From assembly GCA_947499725.1 (NCBI GenBank), contig CANMPK010000001.1:1178001-1242000 (forward strand): a DNA stretch of 64,000 nucleotides. The letters are read 5' to 3'. Every line of letters begins with the position of its first letter. Position 1 is the first letter of the stretch. The stretch comes from an uncultured Paracoccaceae bacterium (GTDB taxonomy: Bacteria; Pseudomonadota; Alphaproteobacteria; Rhodobacterales; Rhodobacteraceae). The notes below the pieces were generated by a model. That model was not told where the DNA came from and did not search any database. It saw only the letters and a program-made list of their open reading frames with translations. The position numbers were made by a program, and so were the translations under genes. This document shows, piece after piece, positions 1 through 9,700 of this stretch.

Positions 1-301
1 CCATCGATACGGCCAGAGGCTTTTCAGAATAAACATGGTGGCCAGCGTTCAGGCAGGCGGCGTTGATTTCATAGTGGCTGGACGGATTGGTCAGGTTCAG
101 GATCAGGCTGCCTTTTGGGGCATTGTCCAAAAGCTCTTGCAGGGTGCCACATTGCGGCACATCCCAATAGTCGCAGAAGGTTTGAAGGCGGGTTTTGTCT
201 TGATCGTAAACGCCCGCGATTTGAACATGCGGAAAGGTCGCGAAAGACCTTAGGTAAAGGTCCGCGACGAAACCGCAGCCGATGATCGACACAGAACTCA
301 T
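1..301 (-). CDS. Gfo/Idh/MocA-type NAD(P)-dependent oxidoreductase (N-terminal part)
   Basis: The gene runs off the left edge, so only about 100 N-terminal codons are visible. The start is the ATG whose complement lies at 299-301. Seen: an N-terminal Rossmann motif (IIGCGFVADLY) right after the start, a beta-alpha pattern ending in NLTNPSSHYE, and the EKP signature in VYSEKPLA close to the edge. In this family the lysine of EKP takes part in catalysis, and members oxidise or reduce sugars and sugar nucleotides. The neighbouring polysaccharide genes suggest a nucleotide-sugar or inositol-type substrate (inference). The C-terminal substrate domain is outside the window, so the exact reaction cannot be named. 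Confidence 0.8.
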   Translation of the reverse strand, partial: MSSVSIIGCGFVADLYLRSFATFPHVQIAGVYDQDKTRLQTFCDYWDVPQCGTLQELLDNAPKGSLILNLTNPSSHYEINAACLNAGHHVYSEKPLAVSM

Positions 302-489
302 GTCTTTGCCTGCTCGCTTTCAATTCTTTTCAGGCGAAATTGCCTGTCTTTGCGCCCGTCTTACAAAGCAAAATGGACAAGAATAAGACGACGCCCCCAC
401 ATTTGAGACTAAGTGAAAAAAGATCTAAGATGCCACAAAAACACCCAGATCCCATCGTAGATCATCCGAAAGACTATCTGGAGCACTTT

Positions 490-1251
490 ATGTATTTCGA
501 AACCGGACATGGCCAAATTGCTGTGAACGTGCCCAATTTAGATCAATTGAAGGCCCGCGTGAGCGATCATTTCAACGCGCGCGATGGCTTTGCTTTGGCG
601 ACGATCAATCTGGACCACCTTGTGAAACTGGATCGTGATACAGCGTTTTATGGGGCCTATGCCTCGCAGGATTTGGTTGTGGCGGATGGCAATCCGATTG
701 TCTGGCTGTCTAAGATTGCAGGCAAACCGGTTGAGCTTTTGCCCGGGTCAGAGCTTGTGGTGCCTTTGGCAGAATGGGCGACGGATGCAAAATGTACGAT
801 CGCGCTGTTTGGCAGCACGCAAGAAGCCCTGATGGACTCGTCTGAAGCGCTGCGCCAAGCGGTGCCCGGTGCGCAGATCGTTTGCATGATTGCGCCTGAA
901 TTTGGGTTTGATCCCACGGGCCCTGCGGCCAAGGACGCTTTGGAAACCATCGAAGCATCTGGAGCGTCTCTGTGTTTTCTGGCGTTGGGTGCGCCGAAAC
1001 AAGAACGCTTTGCTGCTTATGGTCGCGAGATCGCGCCAAGTGTTGGCTTTGCCAGCATTGGGGCTGGATTGGATTTTCTTGCAGGTGCGCAAACGCGCGC
1101 GCCTTTGATTGTGCGTAAAGTCGCAATGGAATGGCTTTGGCGCATGATGGGCAATCCAAAACGATTGGCGAAACGCTATTTTGATTGCGCGACCATCATG
1201 CCAAGCCAAATGCGTGCGGCCTTCCGGTTGCGCCAGAAAGATGCTTTATGA
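490..1251 (+). CDS. WecG/TagA/CpsF-family glycosyltransferase
   Basis: About 253 residues, the usual length for this family. These enzymes move a UDP-activated amino sugar or similar onto an undecaprenyl-linked acceptor. Seen: the conserved INLDHLVKL and ADGNPIVW segments (acceptor region and catalytic Asp), FGSTQEAL, and the donor-side LGAPKQE motif, then an amphipathic C-terminus. The frame is open from a TTG at 340, but the ATG at 490 has GGAG six bases upstream and begins just before the family homology, so I prefer it. ATGs at 373 and 430 have weak ribosome sites. Its stop overlaps the next start (ATGA), so the two genes are probably co-translated. Inferred role: an early step of EPS repeat-unit assembly at the inner membrane. 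Confidence 0.85.
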   Translation: MYFETGHGQIAVNVPNLDQLKARVSDHFNARDGFALATINLDHLVKLDRDTAFYGAYASQDLVVADGNPIVWLSKIAGKPVELLPGSELVVPLAEWATDAKCTIALFGSTQEALMDSSEALRQAVPGAQIVCMIAPEFGFDPTGPAAKDALETIEASGASLCFLALGAPKQERFAAYGREIAPSVGFASIGAGLDFLAGAQTRAPLIVRKVAMEWLWRMMGNPKRLAKRYFDCATIMPSQMRAAFRLRQKDAL

Positions 1252-1781
1252 GCGGGACACCCCTCCCCCATTACGAAAAGGTTTCTGCTGACACGCCAGA
1301 TTTGTCGCGTGAGCGCATTCGTCGGTTTTGGGATCCTGGTCCAAAATTGATCCGCTCTGTGCGGCGCTATCAAGCGGCTCAAGAAAAGGGCGGTGTTGTC
1401 GGCAAACTCTGCGCAAAATATTGGGTGCTGGTGCATCGGTTTTGGTCTGTTGTCACGCAAACAGAAATTCACCAGCATATGGACGTGGCTGGCGGTTTAC
1501 AGCTGCCCCACCCGACTGGGATTATTGTGCATCAGGACTGTAAGATCGGTCCGAACTGCATGATTTTTCAACAAGTGACCCTTGCGAGCGCTGTGATCCT
1601 TGAAGGGCACGTTGATATCGGTGCTGGGGCTAAAATCCTTGGCCCATTGACCATTGGCAAACATGCTCGCATTGGCGCGAATGCTGTTGTGACCAAAGAT
1701 GTCGGTGCCTATGAGACCGTTGCTGGCATTCCGGCAAAGGTGATCCGGACTGATGCGCCGCCAGAGGCAACACAGAGCTAA
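1248..1781 (+). CDS. Hexapeptide-repeat acetyltransferase (serine acetyltransferase-like)
   Basis: 177 residues, starting at the ATG that overlaps the stop of the glycosyltransferase (ATGA). The N-terminal ~80 residues are helical. The rest is a left-handed beta helix of hexapeptide repeats (IVHQDCKIGPNCMI, VDIGAGAKILGPLTIG, ARIGANAVVTKDV) ending in the typical AGIPAKVIR. The fold and the HPTGIIVH segment match CysE-like O-acetyltransferases. The coupled WecG-type gene and EPS context make O-acetylation of a sugar more likely than cysteine synthesis (inference). It is shorter than CysE at the N-terminus. It ends one base before the stop of the convergent polymerase-like gene. Confidence 0.8.
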   Translation: MSGTPLPHYEKVSADTPDLSRERIRRFWDPGPKLIRSVRRYQAAQEKGGVVGKLCAKYWVLVHRFWSVVTQTEIHQHMDVAGGLQLPHPTGIIVHQDCKIGPNCMIFQQVTLASAVILEGHVDIGAGAKILGPLTIGKHARIGANAVVTKDVGAYETVAGIPAKVIRTDAPPEATQS

Positions 1782-1782
1782 A

Positions 1783-3270
1783 TCACATTGGGTTCGTTAA
1801 GATACCGCCACGCGCCAAACGCGCTTTGGCGGTTTCTTCTGCGTTGCGTGCTTTGACACGTTCCGCATAGCCCAGCAATGCCCCAGCGAGGACCCACGTC
1901 AGCGCTGTCAGCGTTGCGTTTGGCAATAGATCAACCACATTCACGGCAAGGATCAAGCACATGCCTGCTGCAATCGGGCTTGGGTGGTAGGCCGCGTTGT
2001 TCTCGCGTTCAAAAGATCGCTTAACAGGGATCGTCACAGCACTGCGCTGAGACCATTGCATACGTTCATTCTTGGCCGATTGTCGTGTTTCATAGGCCAG
2101 CAAAAGAATGGGTAAGATCAACAAGCCGAATTCAGCGATATAGCCCACCCAGCCAAACACCCCGAGCGTGATAATCCAGCGCCCATCTGCCGTTGATAGG
2201 ATTGTGCCAGAGACAGCATCGCGAATGTGATTTCGGCCCCATGACCCCCACCCAAAGATCGGCTTTTCCAAAGCGCGGTCCAGAAGGATGTTTTCATTGT
2301 CAAAACGGAAACGCAAAGACCCTTCGCGGTCGTCGTTCACTGCGGCGGCGGCGCTTAGAATGCGCTCTTCTGGGACGAGATCCATCGCTTTGACCATGGG
2401 GTAGGAAAAGGCCAAAACCGCCAAAACAACAGCGGTGCGCAGTTGCATTTTCCAAGAGCTGAAGACCACCACCCCGATGATGACAACGGCATAGAGCAAC
2501 GGGCTGAGGGTTTTGTTCAAAACAAGGACCCCCGCCAAGAAGATCGTTGCGAGCAGGTATTTCAGTCGCGCCCAGCCTGTTTCATTGCGCCATAGTATGA
2601 TCGCAGCGGTGACGGACATCATAATCAGCATTGCCGTCCAAATCCCGTGGGATAGAAACACAAGCGCGCGGAAGCCTCCGCCACGCACGGCTTGTTCAAA
2701 GCTGTGTTGGAAAAAGCCGTAAATCCAGATGTTCAACTGAGGGCTTAGGCGGATCTCAAGCAAGATCGGGAAACTGTAAAACACGCCAGCGATCACCAAT
2801 GCGACCAAGAGATCTCGCATATCTTCGCGTGTGGTTAGTAATTGTCGGGCCAATAGATAGCTGGAGAGCATGATCGCTTGGTTCATCACCAGCGCGACCA
2901 CGTCCATCGCATATAGGCCGCGGACCCCAAGTTGCGGGAAGATCAACGGCTCTGGGTTGGTGAAAACCGTGAAGACCGGACAAAAGATAAAGGTAAAGAC
3001 CAAAGCCTTGCCTATGTTTGAGCCTGGCAGCAAAGGCTTCTTCACTTTGGTCATTGTATAGACCAGCAGCACCGCCATGATATTGGGCAAAGTGTCTTTA
3101 GACAGTGGCGGCATCAACGGAAAATCGAAGGCTGTCGGCGCAGGAGGCAAAAGCAAGTACGAGCTGAGAAAGGCCCAAATCAAAGCACGCCCCGGCGGTA
3201 AAAACCGGAAGAGCGCCACCAAGACAAGTGGCCAGATACCGAGTACGAGAAAGGCCAATCCGTTTGGCAT
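1783..3270 (-). CDS. Polytopic membrane protein, O-antigen/EPS polymerase-like
   Basis: 495 residues with roughly ten to twelve hydrophobic segments and a long polar loop in the C-terminal half (around DDREGSLRFRFDNENILLDRALEKPIFGWG). That loop, with arginines and the FGWGSWGRN stretch, resembles the periplasmic loop of O-antigen ligase/polymerase (Wzy/WaaL) families. Such proteins join lipid-linked repeat units or transfer glycans in the periplasm. Its place beside a phosphoglycosyl transferase, Wzz and Wzx supports a Wzy role for a Wzx/Wzy-dependent EPS. No catalytic residues can be assigned by eye. It is the last gene of the minus-strand EPS run, 200 bp downstream of the sugar transferase. 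Confidence 0.7.
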   Translation of the reverse strand: MPNGLAFLVLGIWPLVLVALFRFLPPGRALIWAFLSSYLLLPPAPTAFDFPLMPPLSKDTLPNIMAVLLVYTMTKVKKPLLPGSNIGKALVFTFIFCPVFTVFTNPEPLIFPQLGVRGLYAMDVVALVMNQAIMLSSYLLARQLLTTREDMRDLLVALVIAGVFYSFPILLEIRLSPQLNIWIYGFFQHSFEQAVRGGGFRALVFLSHGIWTAMLIMMSVTAAIILWRNETGWARLKYLLATIFLAGVLVLNKTLSPLLYAVVIIGVVVFSSWKMQLRTAVVLAVLAFSYPMVKAMDLVPEERILSAAAAVNDDREGSLRFRFDNENILLDRALEKPIFGWGSWGRNHIRDAVSGTILSTADGRWIITLGVFGWVGYIAEFGLLILPILLLAYETRQSAKNERMQWSQRSAVTIPVKRSFERENNAAYHPSPIAAGMCLILAVNVVDLLPNATLTALTWVLAGALLGYAERVKARNAEETAKARLARGGILTNPM

Positions 3271-3470
3271 TCTGCGCTTTTCCTTGTGTTTCGTCCAACT
3301 GGCCTTCGGTTATATGAACGTCAAATCCTGCGGTCTTTGCAGACCACAGGATCGACTCAGCGAAAGCCTATGCAAAAGGATTAGCAGGAAAACGCGCCAA
3401 TTTCATGGCAGCTTCGACAAAAGCATATGTTTTCCAAAAGCGCCAAGGCGGGCGCGGTTGTGAGTGTTCG

Positions 3471-4133
3471 TTAGTGACCGCTGGCTTTTACAACAACGGA
3501 AACCGTGCGCATCAGCAAAGACAGGTCTGAGCTCAAGCTAAGTTCGGAGTCATATTGATTGTCATAGAAAGCACGTTGCGCGAAGCTTGTTTCATTGCGA
3601 TCAGACACCTGCCAAAGGCCCGTGATGCCAGGGCGCATGGTATAGTAAGCTTGGCCCGGGTACAGCTTGCGCTGGCATGTCATCATTGGGCGTGGACCAA
3701 CCAGAGACATCTCACCAACGAAAACGTTCCAAAGCTGCGGAAGCTCGTCCAAGGATGTTTTGCGGATCACGTGACCAACTTTCGTGATACGCGGATCATT
3801 TTTCAGCTTTTGATGGTGATCCCATTCCCGACGTGCGGCTTCGTTGCTGGCCAGATAGTCTTCCAGCTTTGCCTTCGCGTCTGGAACCATGCTGCGCAGT
3901 TTGATCATGCTAAATTCACGACCGTTCTTGCCAACACGCTTTTGCAAATAGAACGGAGATTTACCGTCCATCGCAACGCATACCGCCAAGATAGCGACAA
4001 CTACGGCAACTGGCGCTGCCAGCATGAGAACAACCAAAATATCCAAAGCACGTTTGAATACTTTGCGGTACAGTCCGGGGGCCGAACGTTCTGGTATTGC
4101 CAACGCGAAATCGCGTCGATCAAAATAAGCCAT
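3471..4133 (-). CDS. ExoY/WcaJ-like undecaprenyl-phosphate sugar phosphotransferase
   Basis: 220 residues, a short monotopic phosphoglycosyl transferase of the ExoY type. It would transfer sugar-1-phosphate to undecaprenyl phosphate and so start repeat-unit synthesis. Seen: the single N-terminal membrane helix (about residues 30-55, [15 protein letters not shown]), [40 protein letters not shown] and [13 protein letters not shown], all canonical. The start has AGAGGA six bases upstream. It lacks the extra N-terminal membrane region of WcaJ/WbaP, so it is about the ExoY length. It follows a 560-bp non-coding stretch and a terminator, so it probably has its own promoter. Confidence 0.92.
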   Translation of the reverse strand: MAYFDRRDFALAIPERSAPGLYRKVFKRALDILVVLMLAAPVAVVVAILAVCVAMDGKSPFYLQKRVGKNGREFSMIKLRSMVPDAKAKLEDYLASNEAARREWDHHQKLKNDPRITKVGHVIRKTSLDELPQLWNVFVGEMSLVGPRPMMTCQRKLYPGQAYYTMRPGITGLWQVSDRNETSFAQRAFYDNQYDSELSLSSDLSLLMRTVSVVVKASGH

Positions 4134-4642
4134 CCCATTTCCTCTTCACAGAACCACTCGTAAAAAGCCCTCTGCTACGCAGCACGCGCAGCATTATCCA
4201 CTGAGGTTTCCAGACCTATGCTCGCCCTAAGTTGCCCCCAACTGCTGAATTCATCAGCATGAGAGCGAGCCGGCCCTTCACTAATTTTACGACTTGATTC
4301 CTAATCAACTCACAAGGCTGTTCTATCAAATGCGGCGAAAACCGTCCAGAAGTTAGAAATACACGCATAGGGGTAGCTTGTTGTTTTTAAACGATATTTC
4401 TTAAATTAAGGGAGAAACTATCGAAATTCCCCCATGAAGTCGGCACAATTATCCAAAACTTGGTTCCAAAAAGCCTGCTAATACGGCGTTTGCTTTCAAA
4501 CTGTTTCTAAACACGAAATTAATGGTGTTTCGCTTATAGGCAAAATCTCTGAAATCGGGATGTATTGGTTCAAATCTCGCCTTTTTGCACGATGCAGCTG
4601 CAGAAAACCCTATAGAGATTCGCTCGAAATAAGGAATAAGGC
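4134..4642. promoter_or_regulatory. Long non-coding region upstream of the sugar phosphotransferase
   Basis: More than 500 bases with no believable gene, and visibly more AT-rich than its flanks, especially 4370-4440. It lies between the wzz-like gene (ended by a terminator at 4643-4671) and the start of the ExoY-like gene. Its size and position suggest a promoter and long leader for the gene that commits the cell to EPS synthesis. I see no operator that I can name with confidence. A 109-codon open frame here overlaps the wzz-like gene antiparallel and is not credible. Confidence 0.5.
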
Positions 4643-4671
4643 ACAAAAAAAGGCGCCAATAAGGCGCCTTT
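4643..4671 (-). terminator. Rho-independent terminator after the wzz-like gene
   Basis: A perfect 9-bp stem (AAAGGCGCC at 4649-4657 paired with GGCGCCTTT at 4663-4671, 5-base loop). On the minus strand a run of T residues follows (the complement of the A tract at 4644-4651). It sits about 22 bp past the stop codon of the wzz-like gene. Confidence 0.85.
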
Positions 4672-4693
4672 GATAGAGGTGATTCTGTTGGGA

Positions 4694-5959
4694 TTACCGG
4701 CCCGTCACAAGCGCCACAATCACCAGTACAGCCAAGACAAAGACCGTGATTCCAACCACCCAAGTGAGCTTGCGCCACACCTTTTCATGCGCCACTTGCA
4801 CATTCGGAATAACGGCAACGGCACGTAGGCCCAGTTGGCGCTCTAGCTGGTTTTCCGTGCGAATAATCGGGTTGCGCAGTTCTAGGATTGCGACGAGCAA
4901 AATACCCAGGAAACCGGACAAAACACAGCCCATAAAGGCGATGCGTTTGCGGTTTGGCGCGATCGGTTGTTCAGGTGGAATGGCTGGCTCTAGAACGCGG
5001 AAACTCTCGCCTTGTTGGCTCGCTTGCAGCATGAGCCCCATCTCGGCCTCTGCCTGATTGCGCGTAATGACCTGATACTGATCTGTAAGCTTCTGTAGCT
5101 CGCGTTCCTGACGGCTGAGTTCACGTTCAACATCTGGCGCGCGGCGTTCCAATTCGAGGATCACGTTAATGCGCTCTGCCAACAAATCACGCTGCTGTTC
5201 CAACTGTTCAACGCGGCTGATGAAAATGTTGTTTCGCGCGCCGCGGTTGCCGGCATTCAATTCAAGCAGCTCACGTTCCAGCACTAGTTTCTCTTGCTCA
5301 AGCAATGCGAGTTGCTCGCGCTGAGCAGCCAAACCGCCGGTCAGGCTATTGAGATTATTTCGTTTAAAGTCAGCAAGTTCGCCTTCTAGCCCGTCGATCT
5401 CGATGCTCAGGCGTGCCTCTTCACTTTCAAAGAAGGCCAAGGTTTCTTCGGCCCGTTGAGAGCGCGATTGACGGCTTTCTTCCAGCACATTTGACACCAA
5501 AGTATTGGCCACGCGCGCGGCCAATTCAGGATCACCCAAACGGACCGTAATGCTGAGAGCAGTCGGCGTGATATCTGGGCGCCATGCCAAAGTTGGATCG
5601 GAAACCCGCGTCACCTGCGCTGACTCGCGCAGGGCATGGACCTTATCGCTTTCGGACATATCCGGAAGCTCTCCGAACAGGTTTTCTTGATTTACGATTG
5701 TCAGAAGATTGCCGCGAGACATCACGCGTTGTTCGATGATTTGCAACTGTTGCAGGGTTTGCGAATTGGGCGCGGCGCCTAAAGACTGCTGAACCTGCGG
5801 CTGTTCAATTTGAATCAGCGCCGTGGTTTCATATTCGCGCGGCAAGCTCAGTGCATAAAACAATGACGCAGCAATACCGATGGCCACGACAACTGCCAGC
5901 AAAACGATGTGACGTAGAACTGCGCTGAGGAGTTCATCAATTGTGGCAAGCCTGTTCAT
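4694..5959 (-). CDS. Wzz/GumC-like polysaccharide chain-length determinant (no kinase domain)
   Basis: 421 residues. Seen: an N-terminal membrane helix (about 15-38), a Wzz domain beginning REYETTALIQIEQP, a long heptad-rich coiled coil (about 165-295), a proline-rich segment (PAIPPEQPIAPNR), a second membrane helix (about 335-357), and a third hydrophobic helix at the very C-terminus. Family members are inner-membrane polysaccharide co-polymerases that set chain length. In PCP-2a proteins (ExoP, Wzc) a cytoplasmic tyrosine kinase follows the second helix. Here the link segment LGLRAVAVIPNV is kept, but the protein then ends in another membrane helix. Followed by a clear terminator. Confidence 0.88.
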   Translation of the reverse strand: MNRLATIDELLSAVLRHIVLLAVVVAIGIAASLFYALSLPREYETTALIQIEQPQVQQSLGAAPNSQTLQQLQIIEQRVMSRGNLLTIVNQENLFGELPDMSESDKVHALRESAQVTRVSDPTLAWRPDITPTALSITVRLGDPELAARVANTLVSNVLEESRQSRSQRAEETLAFFESEEARLSIEIDGLEGELADFKRNNLNSLTGGLAAQREQLALLEQEKLVLERELLELNAGNRGARNNIFISRVEQLEQQRDLLAERINVILELERRAPDVERELSRQERELQKLTDQYQVITRNQAEAEMGLMLQASQQGESFRVLEPAIPPEQPIAPNRKRIAFMGCVLSGFLGILLVAILELRNPIIRTENQLERQLGLRAVAVIPNVQVAHEKVWRKLTWVVGITVFVLAVLVIVALVTGR

Positions 5960-6044
5960 GTCTTCGCGTATTTCCTTGGGGCCCTAAAGGGGCTGTGCTC
6001 GTTTATTTACTTTGATTTGCGCCCCTTATATTAGCGCAATGTGT

Positions 6045-6770
6045 TCATCCGATGGCTGAATTTGGATATTCAGCATCATCTGAAAAACCTTCTTTCATAT
6101 GGCACATACTCAGGATTTGGTCACCAATCGAGGCGGACAGACCTTTGAACATTGTTCCTTTTGGCAGGTGAGCGACATCTTGCATCAGTCGCGCATCAAA
6201 GCGGCCTTGGTTGTCGAAGATCAAAGACAGCGCCTGAAAATCAAACATTTCATGGCTGATGGCATATTGGCATTTGTAGATCGCTTCTTTGGCTGAGAAA
6301 AAGCGACGCGCGACCAAGTCACGGGCGTTAAACGGCAATTGGCGCAGCCAAGCCAGTTCTTCTGGGCGGCAGATTTCAGCGAAGATTTCGGCCTCGATTG
6401 GTAGAGCTGGTTCGATATCTACACCAAGTGCGCGGAAACGGTCGCGGTCTGCGACAACGGCAACGCAGGCAGTTTTGTCATGGGTGATGCTGCCGACAAC
6501 GCTGCGTGGCCAGATTGGCGCGCGATCTTCGCCCATCGGGATCGCTGAGGGCGCGCGGCCGAGCGCAAGCAGCGCTTTGCGGGCTGCGGTACGGCCTGCT
6601 GCAAATTCACGCTGGCGCGCAGGTTGCGCGTTGGCGATGGCTTGCTCTTCCGTAGGCCAAAGCGGTTCTGGTTCGGCCAGTGGCGAGGACACAGCGACGG
6701 CAACGCCCATAGGCACCAAGGAGCGCGCGCCCTGTTCGAGCATGGAAAGACGACGGATTTGCAGGGTCAT
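6045..6770 (-). CDS. 4'-Phosphopantetheinyl transferase (EntD/Sfp superfamily)
   Basis: 241 residues. It would attach the 4'-phosphopantetheine arm of CoA to the conserved serine of carrier domains. Seen: GSITHD (residues 93-98), the magnesium motif GVDIE (116-120) and FSAKEAIYK (158-166), in the order and spacing of EntD-type enzymes. The start ATG overlaps the stop of the NRPS gene (ATGA) and has GGGAGA upstream inside that gene. This tight coupling makes it very likely that it activates the PCP of the NRPS and the ACP of the PKS encoded just upstream. It ends 85 bp before the wzz-like gene starts, so one transcript could carry both. Confidence 0.95.
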   Translation of the reverse strand: MTLQIRRLSMLEQGARSLVPMGVAVAVSSPLAEPEPLWPTEEQAIANAQPARQREFAAGRTAARKALLALGRAPSAIPMGEDRAPIWPRSVVGSITHDKTACVAVVADRDRFRALGVDIEPALPIEAEIFAEICRPEELAWLRQLPFNARDLVARRFFSAKEAIYKCQYAISHEMFDFQALSLIFDNQGRFDARLMQDVAHLPKGTMFKGLSASIGDQILSMCHMKEGFSDDAEYPNSAIG

Positions 6771-9700
6771 GATTGTATCTCCCGACGGCGTGCACGCAAG
6801 GCACGGCGTTTTAGCATGGCGTCTTGGCGCGGATGACCGGCTGACGCGATTGGTTGTGGTTGCTGCCCCGCAGCCGGCGGCACCGGCTGTTCTGTGGTAC
6901 GCGCAGGGGCTGATCCCCCAAGCGTTTCAATCCGCTCTGCCAGTGCACCCAGCGTTGGAAAGCGGAAAATGTCTGTGATGGAAAGGGTTTGGAAGCCCAA
7001 GCTATCACGCAATTCTCGGTGCGCCTGCACGGCCAAAAGGCTGTGGCCACCAAGATCAAAGAAGTTGTCGTTTGGCCCAACATTTGCGATGCCGAGGATA
7101 CGTTCCCACACTGCAGCAAGGCTCTGTTGGATGGCGGCTTGGCCCTTGGCGCTGGTTTGCGCGGATGCCACTGGCGCAATGGCTTGCGGCGCAGGTTTTG
7201 GCGCAGATGGTTTGGGCAGCGCTTTGCGATCGACCTTTTTGTTTGGTGTCAGCGGAAAGCTGTCTAGGCGCACGAAGTGGCGCGGCACCATGTAATCCGG
7301 CAGATGTTCTGACAGGTGCGCGCGCATCATTGCGTCGCTTTGATCGCCGCGCAGGTAAGCCACAAGACGCACATCACCTGGGTTGTCTTCGCGTGGAATA
7401 ACAACGGCTTGGTTGATGCCTTGCATCTCTTCAAGACGGCTTTCGATTTCGCCAAGTTCAATTCGATAGCCGCGGATTTTGACTTGATGATCGGCACGGC
7501 CAATGAAATCAAGGCCGCCGTCCAAACGCCCGCGCACCAGATCGCCGGTGCGATAAAGGCGGTCAGTTGTGTCAAACGGGCTTTTCACGAAACGATCTTG
7601 CGTAAGGTCATCGCGTTGCCAATAGCCACGCGTCACCCCTGCCCCGCCGATGTACAATTCACCTGCCACGCCAAGCGGAACGGGCTGCATCGCGTCATCC
7701 AGAACATAGAGACCCGTGTTGGCAATCGGTTGGCCCACATGCACGATACCATCATCCGCAGTTGCTTTGGCCGTGGAGGACCAGATCGTGGTTTCAGTGG
7801 GGCCGTACATATTGGTGATGGTTGCGTCTGTGATGGCGTTCAGCTCGCCGACCAGTTTGCCCGGCAGAGCCTCGCCGCCAATCATCAAATGATCGACTTG
7901 AGCAAGCGCAATGCTGGCTTCTGTATTCATGGTCAGCATACGCGCCATAGATGGCGTGCATTGCAGGTGGGTTACCTTGTGGCGCAGGACTTGGCCCGCG
8001 ATTGAGACATCACTGTCAGCCACACCGATCTCTTGGTTGGTTTCCTTGAGAACCTGCGCAAGGCGCGTGAGACCATCCAAAACAACAGGTGTTGGGATGC
8101 CGTAGTCAATCAGGCAGGCCACTTCGGCGACACCGATTTTCTTAAGCTCTTCAACGCGCTGCACACAATCGTTCACCGTGCCAAACAGACCAGAGTCTTC
8201 GAAATAGCGTTGGAAGGCGAAATCTAGGATGCCGTCCATTTCTTCATCTGTCAGCCCAGTCAGATCAAGCTCGAATGGGTTCTTCACCCCGTCTGGTTTT
8301 TTGAAGGCTGGGAAGGCCCAAGCGTATTGTTTGATCAGACCAGCGGCAGAGCGCAGGTAATTCTTCATCGGATCCCGCGCGGTTTCGCGGGCCTCTTCGC
8401 GGGTGTTGCCCACGAAGGTGTGCAGCATCAGAGTGACTTTAAACTTGGCCGGATCATACCCCGCTTCGCGCAAGGCCGCGTGGTAGATCGCGGTTTTTTC
8501 CTGAACCTCGTCAATGGTTTGACCCAGAAGGTGTGTGAGCACATTGGCGCCGTTGCGCCCTGCTTCTTTCCATGTTTCAGGGTTGCCTGCGGTGGTTACC
8601 CAGATCTCGGGCGCGTCAGACACAGGACGCGGCTGAGTCACAACCGGCATCATGGTGCCGTCTTGGCGCGGGAACTCAACCGGCTCGCCTTTCCACAGGG
8701 TACGCAGGTCTTTGATCTGCTCAAACATCGCGGTTTTATTGGCCGGTGGTGTGTTTTCTGGACGCAGCACAAAATCATCCGGCTGCCAGCCGCTGGCAAT
8801 GGCCAGACCAGCTTTGCCGTCTGTCAGATTGTCGATTACAGCCCATTCTTCGGCAATGCGGGCTGTATGGTGCAGCGGCGCAACGCAGCTGCCTGCACGC
8901 ACGCCGATGTTTTTCACGAAACCTGCCACGGCTGCGCCGGTGACCGATGGGTTCGGGTATGGGCCACCAAAGGCGTGGAAATGGCGTTCTGGGGTCCAGA
9001 CCGCGCAGAAGCCGTTGTCATCGGCAAATTGCGCGCCTTTGAGCAGCAGTTCATATTTGCCTTTGCCTGCGCCGTCATCATTGCCCCAATAATACAGGCT
9101 GAAATCGATGCCGGAGGCGCCAGAGCCCACAGGGCCATCAGAGATTTGCGTGGCGCTTTCATCGCCGGACAGCACCAGCTTGAAGCCGCGAGACAAGGTG
9201 TAGAAGAGCTCTAGCACCGAAATGTCAAAGGACAGGCTGGTGACCGCGAGCCAAGTGCCAGCGCCGTTTTGCGGCACAGCGCTGTCCATGCCCGCAAAGA
9301 AGTTTGCGACATTGCGATGTTCCACCATCACGCCTTTTGGGCGGCCAGTGGAGCCTGAGGTGAAGATCAGATAGGCAAGATCTGCGCCCTTTGCGCCTGC
9401 GTCCACATCGGACTTATCGGCCTGCGCAATGCGGGGATCGGCGTCGATGGTTAGGATAGAGGCCTTTGACTCTGGCAGGTCCGCTTGGATTGCAGATTGC
9501 GAAATGATGAACTTGGCGGCGCTGTCTTCGACATAGATCGCCAGACGATCTGCAGGAAAGCCCGGATCAAGCGGCAAGTAAGCTGCGCCTGCCTTCATTG
9601 CGCCGAGGCAAGCGATCACCAAATCCAGCGAACGTTTGCAATGGATGCCGACCACATCGCCTTTTTGCACCCCATCCGCTTGCAACACATGGGCCACTTG

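Noticed and set aside
4449-4778. Small open frame in the long EPS gap
   Set aside because: Overlaps the end of the wzz-like gene and the terminator; no ribosome site and composition unlike a protein.
8327-9214. 295-codon plus-strand open frame inside the NRPS gene
   Set aside because: Antisense shadow of the monooxygenase insert, which shows clear family motifs on the other strand.
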